From: Bombyx mori
Lineage: Eukaryota > Arthropoda > Insecta > Lepidoptera > Bombycidae
Assembly: GCF_030269925.1 (NCBI RefSeq)
Contig: NC_085127.1
Coordinates: 7,571,501 to 7,635,500 of the forward strand
DNA: 64,000 bases
Direction: 5' to 3'
The notes under the pieces are model-generated. The model saw only the letters and a list, made by a program, of their open reading frames with translations, searched no databases and was not told the origin of the DNA. This document shows, one piece after another, positions 1 to 11,615 of this stretch. Numbering within the stretch: the first letter of the stretch is position 1; the number at the start of each line of letters is the position of its first letter. The position numbers and the translations under genes were made by a program.

Positions 1-409
1 ATTTAAAAATATAATTTAACAGAACCCTAACCTAATTATTTAAATTTAAGTTCTTAAATAACGAGATGCTCACTATTTAAGTGGTAAGATAAATATTCCT
101 AGTAGCGAACTGTTAAAATTGGTCAGGCTACTACAGCGAAGTTATAAAGTTATTGTATTGTCAATGGTCCTTGATGCGTGCGAAAAATTTTTAAATCTTG
201 AAACTGACGTTCAATGATTCAGTTACATACAAACAGACATACATACATAATATGTGTATACATACTGAGCTAATATAGAAGTGTGTTAAAAATAGTAACT
301 GCCCGTTGGATTTGAAAACCAGCATTATAAAATTTCTTACTTTTTTTTACCTTGACTTCAACAGTTGGGTGACGTCATGTACGTTGTAATTTCTATCATC
401 TGCAGTAGT
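1..409. other. AT-rich DNA without a gene
   Basis: No coding signal is seen. Bases about 160-292 resemble a second stretch at 8315-8440: both have a run about frequent changes in a fixed word order, then CATA-type microsatellite and a closing GAAGCTAATA-like word. It is probably an old dispersed repeat of unknown class. Confidence 0.4.
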
Positions 410-450
410 ATTTTTTTTGTATATCCCTTATAGACAGACGAGCATACGGC

Positions 451-1276
451 CTACTGGTAGTAGGATCTCTTGTGAGTCCGCACAGATAGGTAACACCACC
501 CTGCCTATTTCTGCCGGAAAGCAGTAATGCGTTTCGGTTTGAAGGGTGGGGCAGCCGTTGTAACTATACAGAGACCTTAGAACTTATATCTCAAGGTGGG
601 TGGCGCATTTACGTTGTAGATGTCTATGGGTTCCCGTAACTACACATGTCGGTCCCCTCACATGTCGGCCTGGGGACCGGCGAAGGGGGCCTAAGAAGAC
701 GACGTGCAAGCTGCTCTGCACGCGTTTTATGCATGAGCATCCGGGTGATGGAAGGCCGGTTATCCTCAACCCACGCTGGTTCTGACCCAGCGGGGTATTC
801 CGTAGGATAGACCATTCTAACCGGCGCCATCTAGGCGGGCTTCGGATAGCCTGCCGACCGAGAGGGCTGGTGGTCGTGGCGCCGACGACCGCCAGTCCGG
901 CGTCCCGAGGGGGAGGGTGATGGGAGAGATGTGCTCCGCATTAAACGCTTCACTTTCCCCCCTTTGCCTTTTCATGAGTTTTGTCTCATGCGAGGTTTGG
1001 ACGTTGGTTGTTGAGAGACAGGAGGTTTTAGTCGGTTCGACTCCGACATGCCCCGCCCTCCATCCCCAGTGAAGGGCGGAAGTCCGGCGATTTCCTCCTG
1101 ACAAAAAAAAAAAAAAAAAAGCCGTTGTAACTATACTGAGACCTTAGAACTTATATCTCAAGGTGGGTGGCGCATTTACGTTGTAGTTGTCTATGGGCTA
1201 CAGTAAACCACTTAACACCAGGTGGGATGTGGGCTCGTCCACCTATCTAAGCAATAAAAAAAAAGAAAAAAAAAAA
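451..1276 (+). mobile_element. Bm1-type SINE 3' half, interrupted by a LINE end
   Basis: Bases 451-630 and 1121-1276 match the 3' half of the SINE that recurs throughout the window, ending in AAGCAATAAAA plus an A-rich tail. The copy begins at the CTGGTGGTAGG-like position used by many other truncated copies. Bases 554-630 are repeated at 1121-1197, which is the target duplication made by the LINE inserted between them. Confidence 0.8.
631..1120 (+). mobile_element. 5'-truncated R1-type LINE 3' end
   Basis: About 475 bases of LINE 3' UTR end in CCTCCTGACA and an 18-base poly(A). The sequence matches the 3' UTR of the R1-type LINE at 24408-26538 (read on the minus strand) and the copy at 28716-29016. 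The exact 5' join is blurred because bases 631-645 still resemble the SINE target. No coding sequence remains. The insertion is flanked by a 77-bp duplication of SINE sequence with two mismatches, far longer than usual for this clade. Confidence 0.8.
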
Positions 1277-1352
1277 CCTGATGGTGAGTGGTTACCATCG
1301 TCCATGGACGTCAGCAATGCCAGGGGCAGAGCCAACCTGCTGCCTACAAATT

Positions 1353-2520
1353 TTAAGGCCAGATAAACAGCAAGAGACTACCAATCTAGAGTAGGATAAG
1401 GAACGGACTCGGAAACAAATGCAATCCGATTTCGTGAAAGTTTTCCGCAATTACATTTCCACAGCAACAAATTACCAAAAAAAAAATTCAATTACGATAA
1501 GTAACCAAACCGTACGCTTGGCAACTTGAGTGCCATTAAGGTAATTACCAATTAAAATAAATACTTTGTCTTATATGCCTCGAGCCCTGTAATCATTCAG
1601 ACATAGACTGGAATGGGTGTGTGTAAATACATTAGTCTACGCCACTCAATGACCTTGCACGCCTAGAAATGTGGTAGTGCTGATGATATTTCAAAAAAAT
1701 GTCATAATATGCCTTAAATGAAGACGCATTAAGACTATTTATATTTACGTAGGACACATTATGTTTGGTATTTTTGTCCACGTTACGCAAAAACAATAAT
1801 AGCCCATTTGCTTCGATTGATAGTGAGTGTGCGATTTTAATACAAGAGAGTCACAGTTTTGAAGTTACACATCCTTTGGTTTAGGAAAACAGGTCAAAGC
1901 ATTCATACATTAAAGTTTGTGATGAAGTTGTGCACGCTCCTGTAACACGCAATTTAAGTTTTGACGTGGTTGATAAAACGGATCACAGTGTAATGTAAGT
2001 GAATAATGAATTTGCACGTGCCGATATGACGCATAATGTTTTAAATAATTTTAATACTGTCTTACTGTCTAAATTTTAAATTAAGATTTCAAGCCATAAT
2101 TTCTATTTTTCATGCGTAAAGAATTTACTAATATTTGTTTTAGAAATATTGATCGGGTGTTGTTTTGTTGAATTTATAATAAGAATAAGTTATAATAAGT
2201 TATGATACAGAAGTTTAACTTCTCAATTCTCAAAAAAGCTCTCAATCATCTTATCTTTTTTCCAACTGTAATTTAACCAGACCTTATCGGAAAACAAATG
2301 TCGCTCATCCAAAACTAAGAATTTGTAAACGCGAATAGCCGTGTTTTATAATAGATTAACTAACACCAGAGCTACTAGGTTTAGGCTACTGTCCGAGCTG
2401 AAGAAATTTAACCATCCTGTACAAGAGAGATCCTGTACAACTGACTAAAACTTAAACATAGCAATCGTTAATTGATATTTGGTTAATTGGAAACTAGTCA
2501 AAGGTCAGACACACAACTGC
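1353..2520. other. AT-rich DNA, nothing recognised
   Basis: No long open frame, RNA gene or recognisable repeat is seen. Confidence 0.4.
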
Positions 2521-2526
2521 TTTCCA

Positions 2527-2650
2527 TATAAAAGCGTCAAGGCCGCCGCTCACGCGTGCCTGAGTTCAATCGCCACTAGCAATTACCGAACGATCAATTT
2601 TTTTTCCATGTGTTTACAAAGGAACGTTTTGTTTACGATTTTCTGTAAGT
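2527..2650 (+). promoter_or_regulatory. Candidate promoter, first exon and splice donor
   Basis: TATAAAAG at 2527-2534 is followed 30 bases on by a GC-rich stretch where a start site would be expected. An ATG at 2608 opens a 12-codon hydrophobic frame (MCLQRNVLFTIF) that runs into a consensus donor, T|GTAAGT, with the intron starting at 2645. This is the layout of many insect secreted or cuticle protein genes, whose signal peptide is split by the first intron. No matching second exon was found, so the call rests on spacing and motifs alone. Confidence 0.35.
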
Positions 2651-2754
2651 CATAAACATTTTCACGTCGCGATATTTCATGACAATGAAAACTAATAAAA
2701 CAGCACTAAGGCGATGACTATGTTTTTTAAAGGTGCAGTGATTAATTTCATTAC

Positions 2755-2997
2755 TTTTTTTTTCATAGCTTATATGGTTGGACGAGCTCACAGCCCACCT
2801 GGTGTTAAGTGGTTACTGGAGCCCATAGACATCTACAACATAAATGCGACCCACCTTGAGATATAAGTCCTAAGGTCCCAGTATAGTTATAACGGCTGCC
2901 CCACCCTTCAAACCGAAACGCATTACTGCTTCACGGCAGAAATAGGCGGGGTAGTGATACCTACCTGTGCGGACTCACAAGAAGTCCTACCACCAGT
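2755..2997 (-). mobile_element. Bm1-type SINE 3' half
   Basis: Begins on the plus strand with the reversed poly(A) and ends with CCTACCACCAGT. The body carries the SINE words CGAAACGCATTACTGCTTCAC and GGGCAGCCGTT in reverse complement. The tRNA-like head is absent. Confidence 0.85.
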
Positions 2998-3005
2998 AAT
3001 AGTTA

Positions 3006-3540
3006 CCTACTTAGTTAATCGGGTAGTTCTAATTTTAAATTTATACAATAACTTACTAGTCCAGAGTTTGTCTGATTAAACTTATTTCTGTGAATACGGT
3101 AAGGGAAAGAAAAATAATACTCTTTTTTTGCGATCAATAATAGTTTTAGCCCGGTTTAATTTGTCAATGTATTTTCACAGATATTGAAATCATTTCGAAA
3201 ATAGGTTATTGAACTGAAGGACTATCAAAATTTAACAAAGACATATATTTGAGACAGTGCATTTTGTTGCTGGGCACGGGGTGTCAGATGTATTAAAGCT
3301 ATATAATTCTAGAAACAGTGTTCATGTTACCTTATAGCCACATCATAGATACACTTCTCGATGTTTTAATATTTAGAAAAATATATCTATAAATCAGGAA
3401 ATGTCAAAAAATATATTTGTCAATATTTTCGGCGCCTGTACTTCCATTGGTAGTTAATTTTTAAAGTCAGGAGGAGAACGGAGATCATTTAATTATTAAT
3501 CTTACGCCGAAACATTTGTGTTGCTAGATCGGGTTAATTT
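3006..3540. other. AT-rich DNA, nothing recognised
   Basis: No gene-like signal is seen. Confidence 0.4.
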
Positions 3541-3544
3541 TAAT

Positions 3545-3990
3545 ACAAAAAAAAATCGGTTGTCTGTAAAGTCGGTTTACTGACGATAGTTGAACGTGAC
3601 AACGTCATAAGAAAATACTGATGGAATGGTTTCATTTTTCAATTATTGCAATTATTGTTGCTATAAACAGTATAAACAATTGACACTACATTCACTTTTG
3701 ACTGAACTTCATACTTGACGAAAACATGTAAATGTATTATTGTATAGCAGCTGTTCACGCGGATGCATCGCTCACTCAAATAGGAGAGAGAAAGATGTTG
3801 AACGCTGCCGAGCGCGGAGGCCGATTATGCATCTTTGTCGCTCATTGCGCGCTCTCGCTTGCACTTCAAGCCTTAAGTGGAACGCCTCAGAGCGAGGTAA
3901 CGCTGCATGAGTCATGTTTTTTCGTGCGTGCAGCCGGCTCCATCGAATTATAAAACGTTGTCACGTCAAAAAAATTTACTTGATGTATAA
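3545..3990. repeat. GC-rich island with short inverted ends, probable old repeat
   Basis: GC rises sharply at 3755-3940 against AT-rich flanks. A 12-base word, ACGTGACAACGT, occurs near the left side (3594) and inverted near 3958, so the island may be a decayed element with inverted ends. A 73-codon frame at 3732-3953 is open but has a low-complexity composition and no recognised domain; I do not call it a gene. Confidence 0.3.
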
Positions 3991-4204
3991 AAAATAAACA
4001 TTCTAAATTCTAGTACCTAAGCTTCAAGTAATAAAAAACATTCCACCCATTTATATTCCCAGTTTTAATTAAGCCAATTAGAGTGAATTAAGTGAAACCT
4101 TACCGAATATTACTCGTGATAATTAAAGTGTTACAAATGTCTTCTGCTTTTCATTACATTTAGTACTGTTTATGAACTTATTTCACTCGTTTATATTAAT
4201 TCCA

Positions 4205-4290
4205 TTTATGTTGTTGATGTCTGTGGGCTCCGATAACCTCTTAAGATCAGATGGGCCGTGAAGTTTTCCACACACCTAAGCAAAAATGGT
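4205..4290 (+). repeat. Diverged SINE tail relic
   Basis: The order GTTGATGTCTGTGGGCTCC, AACC, CAGATGGGCCGTGA and CTAAGCAA follows the 3' end of the Bm1-type SINE, with many changes. Confidence 0.5.
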
Positions 4291-4335
4291 GACACTACAC
4301 CTCTAGTATTTAGAGAAACCTAAAAAGACAACATA

Positions 4336-4696
4336 TTTTTTTTATTGCCTAGACGGGTGGACGAGCTCACAGCCCACCTGGTGTTAAGTGGTTACCGGAG
4401 CCCATAGACATCCACAACGAAAATGCCAGCCACCCACTTTGAGATAATATGAGTTCTAAGGTCTCAGTATAGTTACAACGGCTGCCCCGCCCTTCAAACC
4501 GAAACGCATTACTGCTTCACGGCAGAAATAGGCAGGGCGGTGCTACCTACTCGTGCGGACTCACAAGAAGGTAGGACCAGTAACTACGCAAATTATAATT
4601 TTGCGGGTTTGATTTTTATTACACGATCTTATTCCTTTACGGTAGAAGTCAATCATGAACATTTGTTAAGTACGTATTTCATTAGAAAGTTTGGTA
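4336..4696 (-). mobile_element. Bm1-type SINE, body plus 3' half
   Basis: Longer than the truncated copies. After the CCAG point it continues through the GCAAATTATAATTTTGCGGG segment and the body up to TTGGTA, but lacks the tRNA-like head. Part of the usual CACAAGAGGTCCTACCACCAG word is rearranged near 4566. Confidence 0.85.
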
Positions 4697-4739
4697 TGCC
4701 ACAAGCGAAACTACATTTAAATATCCCTTTTAATTAATC

Positions 4740-5635
4740 ATACTATGTCCCTCAAATACAAATCGATTCATTATTAAGATATCAAGATGGGAGTTTCCAC
4801 AACCGCATATTAATGAATTTTATGAAATAATAAATCCTATTTATCTCTTTATTGTTCTACATTTCTCAAATAAATTAATTGTCAATAGACATGAATGGCA
4901 TTAATTAAATAAGAAATATCTAAAACACAAAAACATTATACATCCTCAAATAAAAAAATTGATAAATTAACGTGATGTAAATTATCGATTGAAATAATAA
5001 ACATGCGGCTTTGTTCCTCTGACAATAAAACGTTGAAGATATTATTATACTACATAATTTTTTGAGCAATTTCACAAAGTACCGAAACATCATTTCAACA
5101 TCATTCACACACTACTTTCTAAATGAGACAAGCAGCCCACGGTCTATTTAAACCTATTCAAACGATTTTGATTTTTTCCTCACACCAAACAGGTCTATCA
5201 GTCATGCATCAAATAATAATTATGAAACTTTTCAACGATTTCAGCCTGCCATAGCTGCGTAACTCGATTCAAATCCACCGGGCGTCTATCGAAATTACCC
5301 CCACAATTCTTAAGCGCCTAAATAACGTGCGGAATCCAATTTAAAGTTCAACATCACTCGGATTGTACGTCTTCCGAACGTATTAGTTCTAACATACGTT
5401 TGCTTAAATAAACTCAAGTAAGCCATGTTACGGGTCTTTAATATATAGAGCCAATTTATTAAGAAAATTGAGTTTCGAATGTGTGAAATGAATTACACAA
5501 TGTTTGTATCTTAATTGTCAGTTTTATCGTAAGTATTTATCAGAAATACGGTCAAGGCAGCGCCGTTAAGTATCTTTTTCGCAAAAAAACGTAAGAGCTC
5601 ACAGCACCGTGTTAAGCACTTATGGGAGCGCAGAA
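4740..5635. other. AT-rich DNA, nothing recognised
   Basis: No coding or repeat signal is clear. Confidence 0.4.
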
Positions 5636-5639
5636 ACAT

Positions 5640-5915
5640 TACATTGTTTTTCCCTTACCTAATTGCCGGAAGCCCAAGGGGCTATTCCAGTTACTCTTAG
5701 ACTGGTACGTGAGCTTGCGTGCTCAACTTCAGAGAATTTTGTTAACACTAGCCCTGTAAAGAGCAGTGCTACCACCGGATCGAAATCGCGATGCACTGAA
5801 AAGATCCGACGAGAAACTCAGTAACTTGATCACAATATGAATACCGCTACCCACCTAGTTTAAGCCGAATTTCCAAACTGGATTGCATGGAAGCTTCGTG
5901 CCGATAATAGATTGT
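5640..5915 (-). repeat. Old Jockey-type LINE 3' end relic
   Basis: The plus-strand words CTACCACCGGATCGAAATCGC and CGACGAGAAACTCAGT match, in reverse, the 3' UTR of the LINE at 49066-54364. The usual short hairpin near the 3' end (GCCC...GGGC) is also present near 5672. It is heavily diverged, so it belongs to a related older family. Confidence 0.6.
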
Positions 5916-5977
5916 CTGGTGGTAACTATCCGTTCTCACAATCCACCCTGTATAGTAAATTTATCAAAACAACTATC

Positions 5978-6222
5978 TTTTTTTTTAATGCTTAGATGGG
6001 TGGACGAGCTCACAGTCCACCTGGTGTTAATTGGTTACTGGAGCCCATAGACATCTACGACGTAAATGCGCCACCCACTTTGAGATATAAGTTCTAATGA
6101 CTCAGGTATAGTTACAACGGCTGCCCCACCCTTCAAACCGAAACGCATTACTGCTTCACGGCAGAAATAGGTAGGGTGGTGGTACCTACCCGCGCGGACT
6201 CACAAGTGGTCCTACCACCAGT
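5978..6222 (-). mobile_element. Bm1-type SINE 3' half
   Basis: Begins with reversed poly(A) and ends at CCTACCACCAGT, the common truncation point. About 90 percent like the other copies by eye. Confidence 0.85.
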
Positions 6223-7040
6223 AAATACTTTTAAGTTCAGCCTTCGTCATATTTATTCTTATTGTATACAAAGCGTACCAAGCTAGGCTTTCCTAAAGTC
6301 GTTGAAATTTACAGCTTAATTCAAGCGGTATACATAAACCATTAGCATGAAAATCTACATAAAGAATAACCTGACTTATCTGTTTAGCTGTAACGAGTCG
6401 CGATGAAAACAACATCATACCATGTCCGAATTATTTATGACTTTATAAAATATTCAAAGGTTAAAAGGCTGGTTTTCCTGTACGTATTTTGAATATTTTT
6501 CGCAGACTAATGAGACGCCTTGTGTATCAAATATCGGATAAAATAACATGGAAATGTGCGTATTTCACTTTTGGAACATATTAAAATAAACAATAGTTTA
6601 AGAAAAATAGAGATTTCGTCTGATTTCTACAGCAGATACTGTTTCAGTTACTTTTACTGGGGCTTTGGGGATCGGCAAAAGAGCCGTATATGAAACGAGG
6701 CATTCTTGCTCTGCACCACTCTTGTCTGCTCACTTGCTGTCCGACCTCCTTTGATAGTTGAATATCCTTGGAATATCTGTAGCACGATAATATCACCGAA
6801 TATAGTTGATTTGTCTAGTCGAAAAAATTGCGTGGGCCATCACTACAACACTTTTGAGATTTGAGTCCATAGGGAAGGGGGTTTAAAGCTCATCAACATA
6901 TTTTCTCAAAACCTAAAAGAATGTTGTAAATACAGATCTATGAGCAAGCATGGAAATCTATTTCCATAAAAAACCGCAAGATACCAATTTTCCTTAGAAA
7001 AACATACTAATAAGTGCTTAGGAACGACTTCCGTAATGAG
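6223..7040. other. AT-rich DNA, nothing recognised
   Basis: No gene or repeat is recognised. Confidence 0.4.
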
Positions 7041-7049
7041 GGAATACCA

Positions 7050-7310
7050 ACGTGTTCCTTGCGTCGATAATCCTCAATGCTGAGGGTCGTGGCCTCATGA
7101 GGCTTTCTTTGGAAAATACACGTGGCGAGGTCCCGCGTCCTTCCACGGCAGTGCTTTTGGAAGAGATTTAGTTCTTCGAGGCCGCTGAAGCCTTATTTGG
7201 GTCCGGCTAATTGACCGCCGCCAGATATTCGGCTTTGACTGTTTTACGGTGGAAACGGTCGAACTCCAATCCAACCCTCCTCTTTTCTCATCCGGGATTG
7301 GGACTGGCAT
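7050..7310. repeat. GC-rich relic of an unnamed dispersed repeat
   Basis: The word CCTTGCGTCGATAATCCTC, then GCTGAGGGTCGTG, recurs in altered form at 12316-12360. A 99-codon antisense frame here has no domain and is taken as chance. Confidence 0.4.
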
Positions 7311-7424
7311 TGGCAGAGTTAACCAACGTGTAATTAAACAAAAAGTATTAATTTTCTTAGTGTAGGGCACATAAGGTCCACACGGTAGGTACAAGCATCC
7401 TGTCTACTGCTTCTGCAAAGTAGT

Positions 7425-7572
7425 TATAGTTTGAAGGGTGGGACTATGTCACTTCGACCTCATGATTCAAGATGGGTGGGGGCATTCCCGTTATGATGTC
7501 TTACTGTTCTAGTAATCACTAAAAACCAGGTGGGACGTGAGCTCATATAACCATCTTGTTAATAATAAAAAC
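7425..7572 (+). repeat. Diverged SINE 3' relic
   Basis: GTTTGAAGGGTGGGA, AAGATGGGTGG, CCAGGTGGGACGTGAGCTC and a closing AATAAAAAC follow the SINE order with many changes and gaps. Confidence 0.55.
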
Positions 7573-7652
7573 GAAGTGCCCATCTACATCAGACGGACCG
7601 TATCCGTAATTTTTTATTAATGAACTAACGACAAAGAAGTTACAAAACGGCT

Positions 7653-7902
7653 TATTGGTGGTAGGGCGTCTTGATTCCGCACGGGTAGGTACCACCACCC
7701 TGCCTATTTCTACCGTGAAGCAGTAATGCGTTTCGGTTTGAAGGGTAGGGCTGCCGTTGTACTGTTAAAACTGAAACTTAGAACTTATGTCTCGAGGTAG
7801 GTGGCGGCATTTACGTCGTAGGTGTCTACGGGCTCCGGTAACTTAACATCAGATAGACCGTGAGCTCGTCCACCCACCTAAGCAATAAAAAATAAAATAA
7901 AA
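7653..7902 (+). mobile_element. Bm1-type SINE 3' half
   Basis: Starts at ATTGGTGGTAGGG, the common truncation point, and ends at AAGCAATAAAA with a mixed A-rich tail. Confidence 0.85.
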
Positions 7903-8314
7903 CGAATACAAAAATAAATCATTTCACAACAAAATTATTTTGAACCCGACCGTATTTCAGTTGCCAATTCGGAAACTTCTGAAAATGACAACCACTAAAC
8001 ATGTCATTTCCACGTGAAAGGTTAAACTATATCTGACAACGTTTTCTTAGGAACGACATTCGAGTCGAATTCTGTTCTAAAAATAAATAATAGTTTAAAA
8101 AAACTAACAAAATACACTTTTATAGAAAATCCAACTAAAAAATAGAAAATAAATTTTAATAAATTTGAATTAAATGTAGTGTAAGAAAAAAATATTTTAT
8201 TGTAAACAAAAGCGTGGGGTGCTTTTCAGGATATTATCAAAATAACCTTTCTACTCATATTTTTTCATCAAATATTTATAACTACTGATACCTGATTTTT
8301 TTTGAATATTGAAT
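7903..8314. other. AT-rich DNA, nothing recognised
   Basis: No gene or repeat is recognised. Confidence 0.4.
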
Positions 8315-8440
8315 TGTCATCGGTCCGTCCAGTATACCAAATTTCGAGTGATCCGACGCTTTGAAGGGGGTCAAAATCATGTTCAAAGATTCCGTTACAT
8401 ACTAACATACATACGTCTGAAGCTAATAAAATCGTATAAA
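8315..8440. repeat. Relic of a dispersed repeat of unknown class
   Basis: Ends in TACATACTAACATACATACG, then TCTGAAGCTAATAAAA. The same arrangement, more diverged, lies at 160-292. Confidence 0.35.
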
Positions 8441-9107
8441 AAAAGTGGCCAGCTTTTGTATGTTAGAAAGTGAGGATTTAATAAATAATTAGGTTTTCTA
8501 ATAAAACGCAATGATAGATAGTAATTAAGATTAGCTTAGTTGATTAAGAACGTCCTAAATATTGTCTATAGATGTTGGATACTATCGAGTTATTAATCAG
8601 CATTCCTGAAACAGCAACAATCTTATATCATATAGATCTCGAGTTGTAGAACTTTGAAATATCCCTGAAATCTAACAGGAAATGTTCTCCCTTTGAATTT
8701 AATAATGTTAATCACGAAATCCGAGAACAAAAATTAATTAGCCATGAAAAACAGTCATGAGCGAAATTCTCGTTTATCTTTCAATTTAATGAAATAAACT
8801 CGGTTCAGAAGTTTTTGCCATTTGTACGAATGAATGAGTATCAATTTCAAAATACATTTTACATTAGCTTTTAGATTTCTACAAGGCGTGTTTTTTTATT
8901 TCTGAAATGATTGGTGACGAAACGAGACATTTAATCTAATTATATTAGTTATAGAATTTAGTAAGAAGCCAATTTTACGCTCACTATTTATGCGATCAGT
9001 TGAAAATTCTAAGGACTATTTTGTTAATTATCCGGTTCTGGAATGAGCTCGCCTCTACGGTGTTTCCTTAGCGCTATGGCATGTCCTTCTTCAAAAGAGG
9101 CTTGTGG
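8441..9107. other. AT-rich DNA, nothing recognised
   Basis: No coding signal is seen. Confidence 0.4.
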
Positions 9108-9226
9108 CCAGTACTTAACGGTAGGCAACAGCTTGGTTCTGCCCCTGACATTGCAGATGTCCATGAGCGACGGTAACCACTCACCCTCAGGTGGGCTGTA
9201 AGGTCGTCTGCCTAGAAAGGCAATAA
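9108..9226 (+). repeat. LINE 3'-end fragment
   Basis: Same family as 410-1352, in the opposite orientation: GTAGGCAACAGCTTGG, TTCTGCCCCTGACATTGC, GGTAACCACTCACC and a closing GGCAATAAAAC. Confidence 0.55.
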
Positions 9227-9304
9227 AACAAATTAGCCCACGTCATTCTTGAAGTTCCACTCAAAAGTAACATCAGAAATAAAAATTTGTTCGTCATATC
9301 TGGG

Positions 9305-9545
9305 TGAACTACCGCATGGCCCACCTGGTAATAAATGGTTACCATTGTTCATAGACATCCCATTATGAATGCAGCCTCCATCTTGAGACATTGAGTCGAA
9401 TGGTTGTTACACGAACATACAAGACACCGGCACCTACCCGTGCGGGCTTGCAATACCGACTAGTGAATATTGTAAGTTTATTTTCATTGTCTTTTTTACA
9501 ACACGAAGTTATCCTTTCATCGTGAAATTTCTTGAAAATAAACCA
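9305..9545 (-). repeat. Diverged SINE relic
   Basis: CATGGCCCACCTGGTAATAA, CCATTGTTCATAGACATC, ACCTACCCGTGCGGGC and a body-like TTATCCTTTCATCGTGAAAT keep the SINE order on the minus strand. It is old, with many changes. Confidence 0.55.
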
Positions 9546-11499
9546 TATCGTAAAGAAAAACTTGGCGCATACGAATTTTGTACTTGAGGGTGAATTTAGC
9601 GTGAGAAATAGCAATTTAACTTTCGGGTAAGGTATAAAACGCGCACCGTATGCTTTGGAACTGAAACAATTTAAGTTAAAATCGCTATAGTTGTATCAGA
9701 CAAATGATAAGGACTGCCACACATTTATCTATTAAGAGAACATTCAACTGTTTCGTGATGACTGTTTCAAAAACAATGGGAGAGACTGAAATAGAATGTA
9801 CCTCAAATAACAATGACCTTAACTGACATGTACAAAAATACACTGAAATAACTTTTAATATGTACTCTTTTCGAAGCGTAAAGCTATATACTATTGAAGA
9901 ATCGGGATACTAAATTAGAATAGAGTACTCTTTTTCACATTTTGAAAAAATTTTAACCTTCAATAGATTCGTATTTTTATAATTTGTGTATTTACCAAGT
10001 CTTTATTCTCAAGATCTTCATTCATTTGACAACTCTTTTTTTGACATGGCTGTAATAATTTATTTCTGTTTATGGTGCTGTAATTACCGAAATTATAAGT
10101 TAATAATCCGATACTACTATATTATTATTATATTATTATAAACGTGAAAGCTTGTATGCTTTTTTACCAGATCAAGTAAATATGGATTTGGATGAAAACA
10201 AGCAATTTCAATTAACTTAACGCATGGTATATTTTTTACTAGCGTAAACGACATATCCCGGGCGGTGATGGGTACACCAATAAACTTGATAATAATATGT
10301 ACAAATATGTAATGTGTATAAAAATCGATTGGTAATTTATTGACTAGGAGTGTGACATAATACTTGAACCGGTAAAGATCAGACGTTATCAATAGATCGT
10401 TTCTGAATTACAAATTTATTACCTGTGAAACCATTCGTTATGTCTAGTTAATAGTAAAGTTTCAAGGAAAAAAATATAACAACAGAGCATTATGGTTGGA
10501 CTGAAATTAATTTGATTTTTCCGTCTACAACTAAATAAGACGAGAACTGAAATAAAAAGCTCCTGCAGCCCATAATCCTTAGAGACAATACTTCAAGTTT
10601 AGTGGCTCAATACATTATACTTACAGTCCCATTCAAAAGAGCACAATAATGTACTTGCCAACGGTGTATTTCCAAAACGCGGATGAAAGATATCTTCACA
10701 GGTTTTTTTTTTAATAATGTTCGTATTGTTGATAAATTTAAAGCTTAAAACCTAATTTTTAATAAACCCGAATGTGCTGTTTTGAGACACTGGGTTCATA
10801 TACATACCCATGTACCTGGTGCCTCAAAGCAACGCAGATTTATGAATTAAATGTTTAAATGTTTTTTAATAATTTTGCTAATTTTAATTTTAATTTTACT
10901 AACATAGTTCTAAGTATTACTCTACTTACAACATATGGACTTAAGATGGTCTGAGTTAAATTATTATTATTATTATTTTTTTTTATCTTTCACTCCAAAC
11001 ACATTTGTAGTTAGATTTATAATAGTAATAATAATTAATAATAGCTGGGAACAAATCATGCACGGTCCACGACCCCAATTTAGGATTATCTGTGTTATTG
11101 GTACTCGAGACTGATAAATATACCTATTAATGTTTACATATATAAATATGTCGGAGAAGCCACAATTATTAACACCATCGTCAGACATCGTAGGGGCGAA
11201 TAGGGTGATCGAGCTAAGAGAAATATTGAGTACACCAATCACGTTTGTCTACAACAATTTAGAAATATTCTCTTGATGTTAGCAAGCGAAAACGAATGAC
11301 AGTTCTTAGGACGGAGGCACCGCTCTTCAAGAAGGCTGCTTCGTAAGTGTAATGGCGTCTACGCGCCTCCATCGGATATTCTCTAACGTAGTACGAAGTT
11401 AGCCGAGTTCCGACGATACCGCAATCGTGCTACCATCTCTCGGAAATCGTGCTGCGTTTCGTTTAGCTACCAAATTAATGACCGTCTCCTACAAATATA
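9546..11499. other. AT-rich DNA, nothing recognised
   Basis: Only short frames and small ATT microsatellites (near 10120 and 10963) are seen. A 91-codon and an 89-codon antisense frame show no domain. Confidence 0.4.
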
Positions 11500-11615
11500 T
11501 AGATAATAAACACCCAGACAAAGAGCAAATAAACCTACTTGCCCGATGTGAGAATTGAACCCACGACACTCAGCGAAACAGCCAAGGCCGCGAACTACTG
11601 CACCACTGGGTCAGT
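11500..11615 (-). mobile_element. tRNA-derived SINE, a second family
   Basis: Read on the minus strand it starts at the right end with a box-A-like GTGGTGCAGTAGTTCG, then a box-B-like GGGTTCAATTC about 35 bases later, then a short body with GTAGGTTTATTTGCTC. This is a tRNA-like head of a different type from the Bm1 head. No acceptor-stem pairing is evident, so it is a SINE and not a tRNA gene. Confidence 0.55.

Larger units (their letters stand above)
410..1352 (-). repeat. Old LINE 3'-end fragment, split by nested insertions
   Basis: Outer parts 410-450 and 1277-1352 read as one interrupted minus-strand fragment. The words GACGAGCATACGGCC, then GATGGTGAGTGGT and CAGCAATGCCAGGGGCAGA, recur in the same order without interruption at 60404-60519. 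A SINE lies between the two parts and itself holds a LINE end. Other copies of the family are at 9108-9226 and 39225-39330. The short T-rich left end fits a minus-strand poly(A). Confidence 0.6.

Noticed and set aside
7095..7394. 99-codon antisense frame
   Set aside because: No domain; lies in a repeat relic.
11500..11615. tRNA gene on the minus strand
   Set aside because: Box A and B are present but no acceptor stem; it looks like a SINE head.
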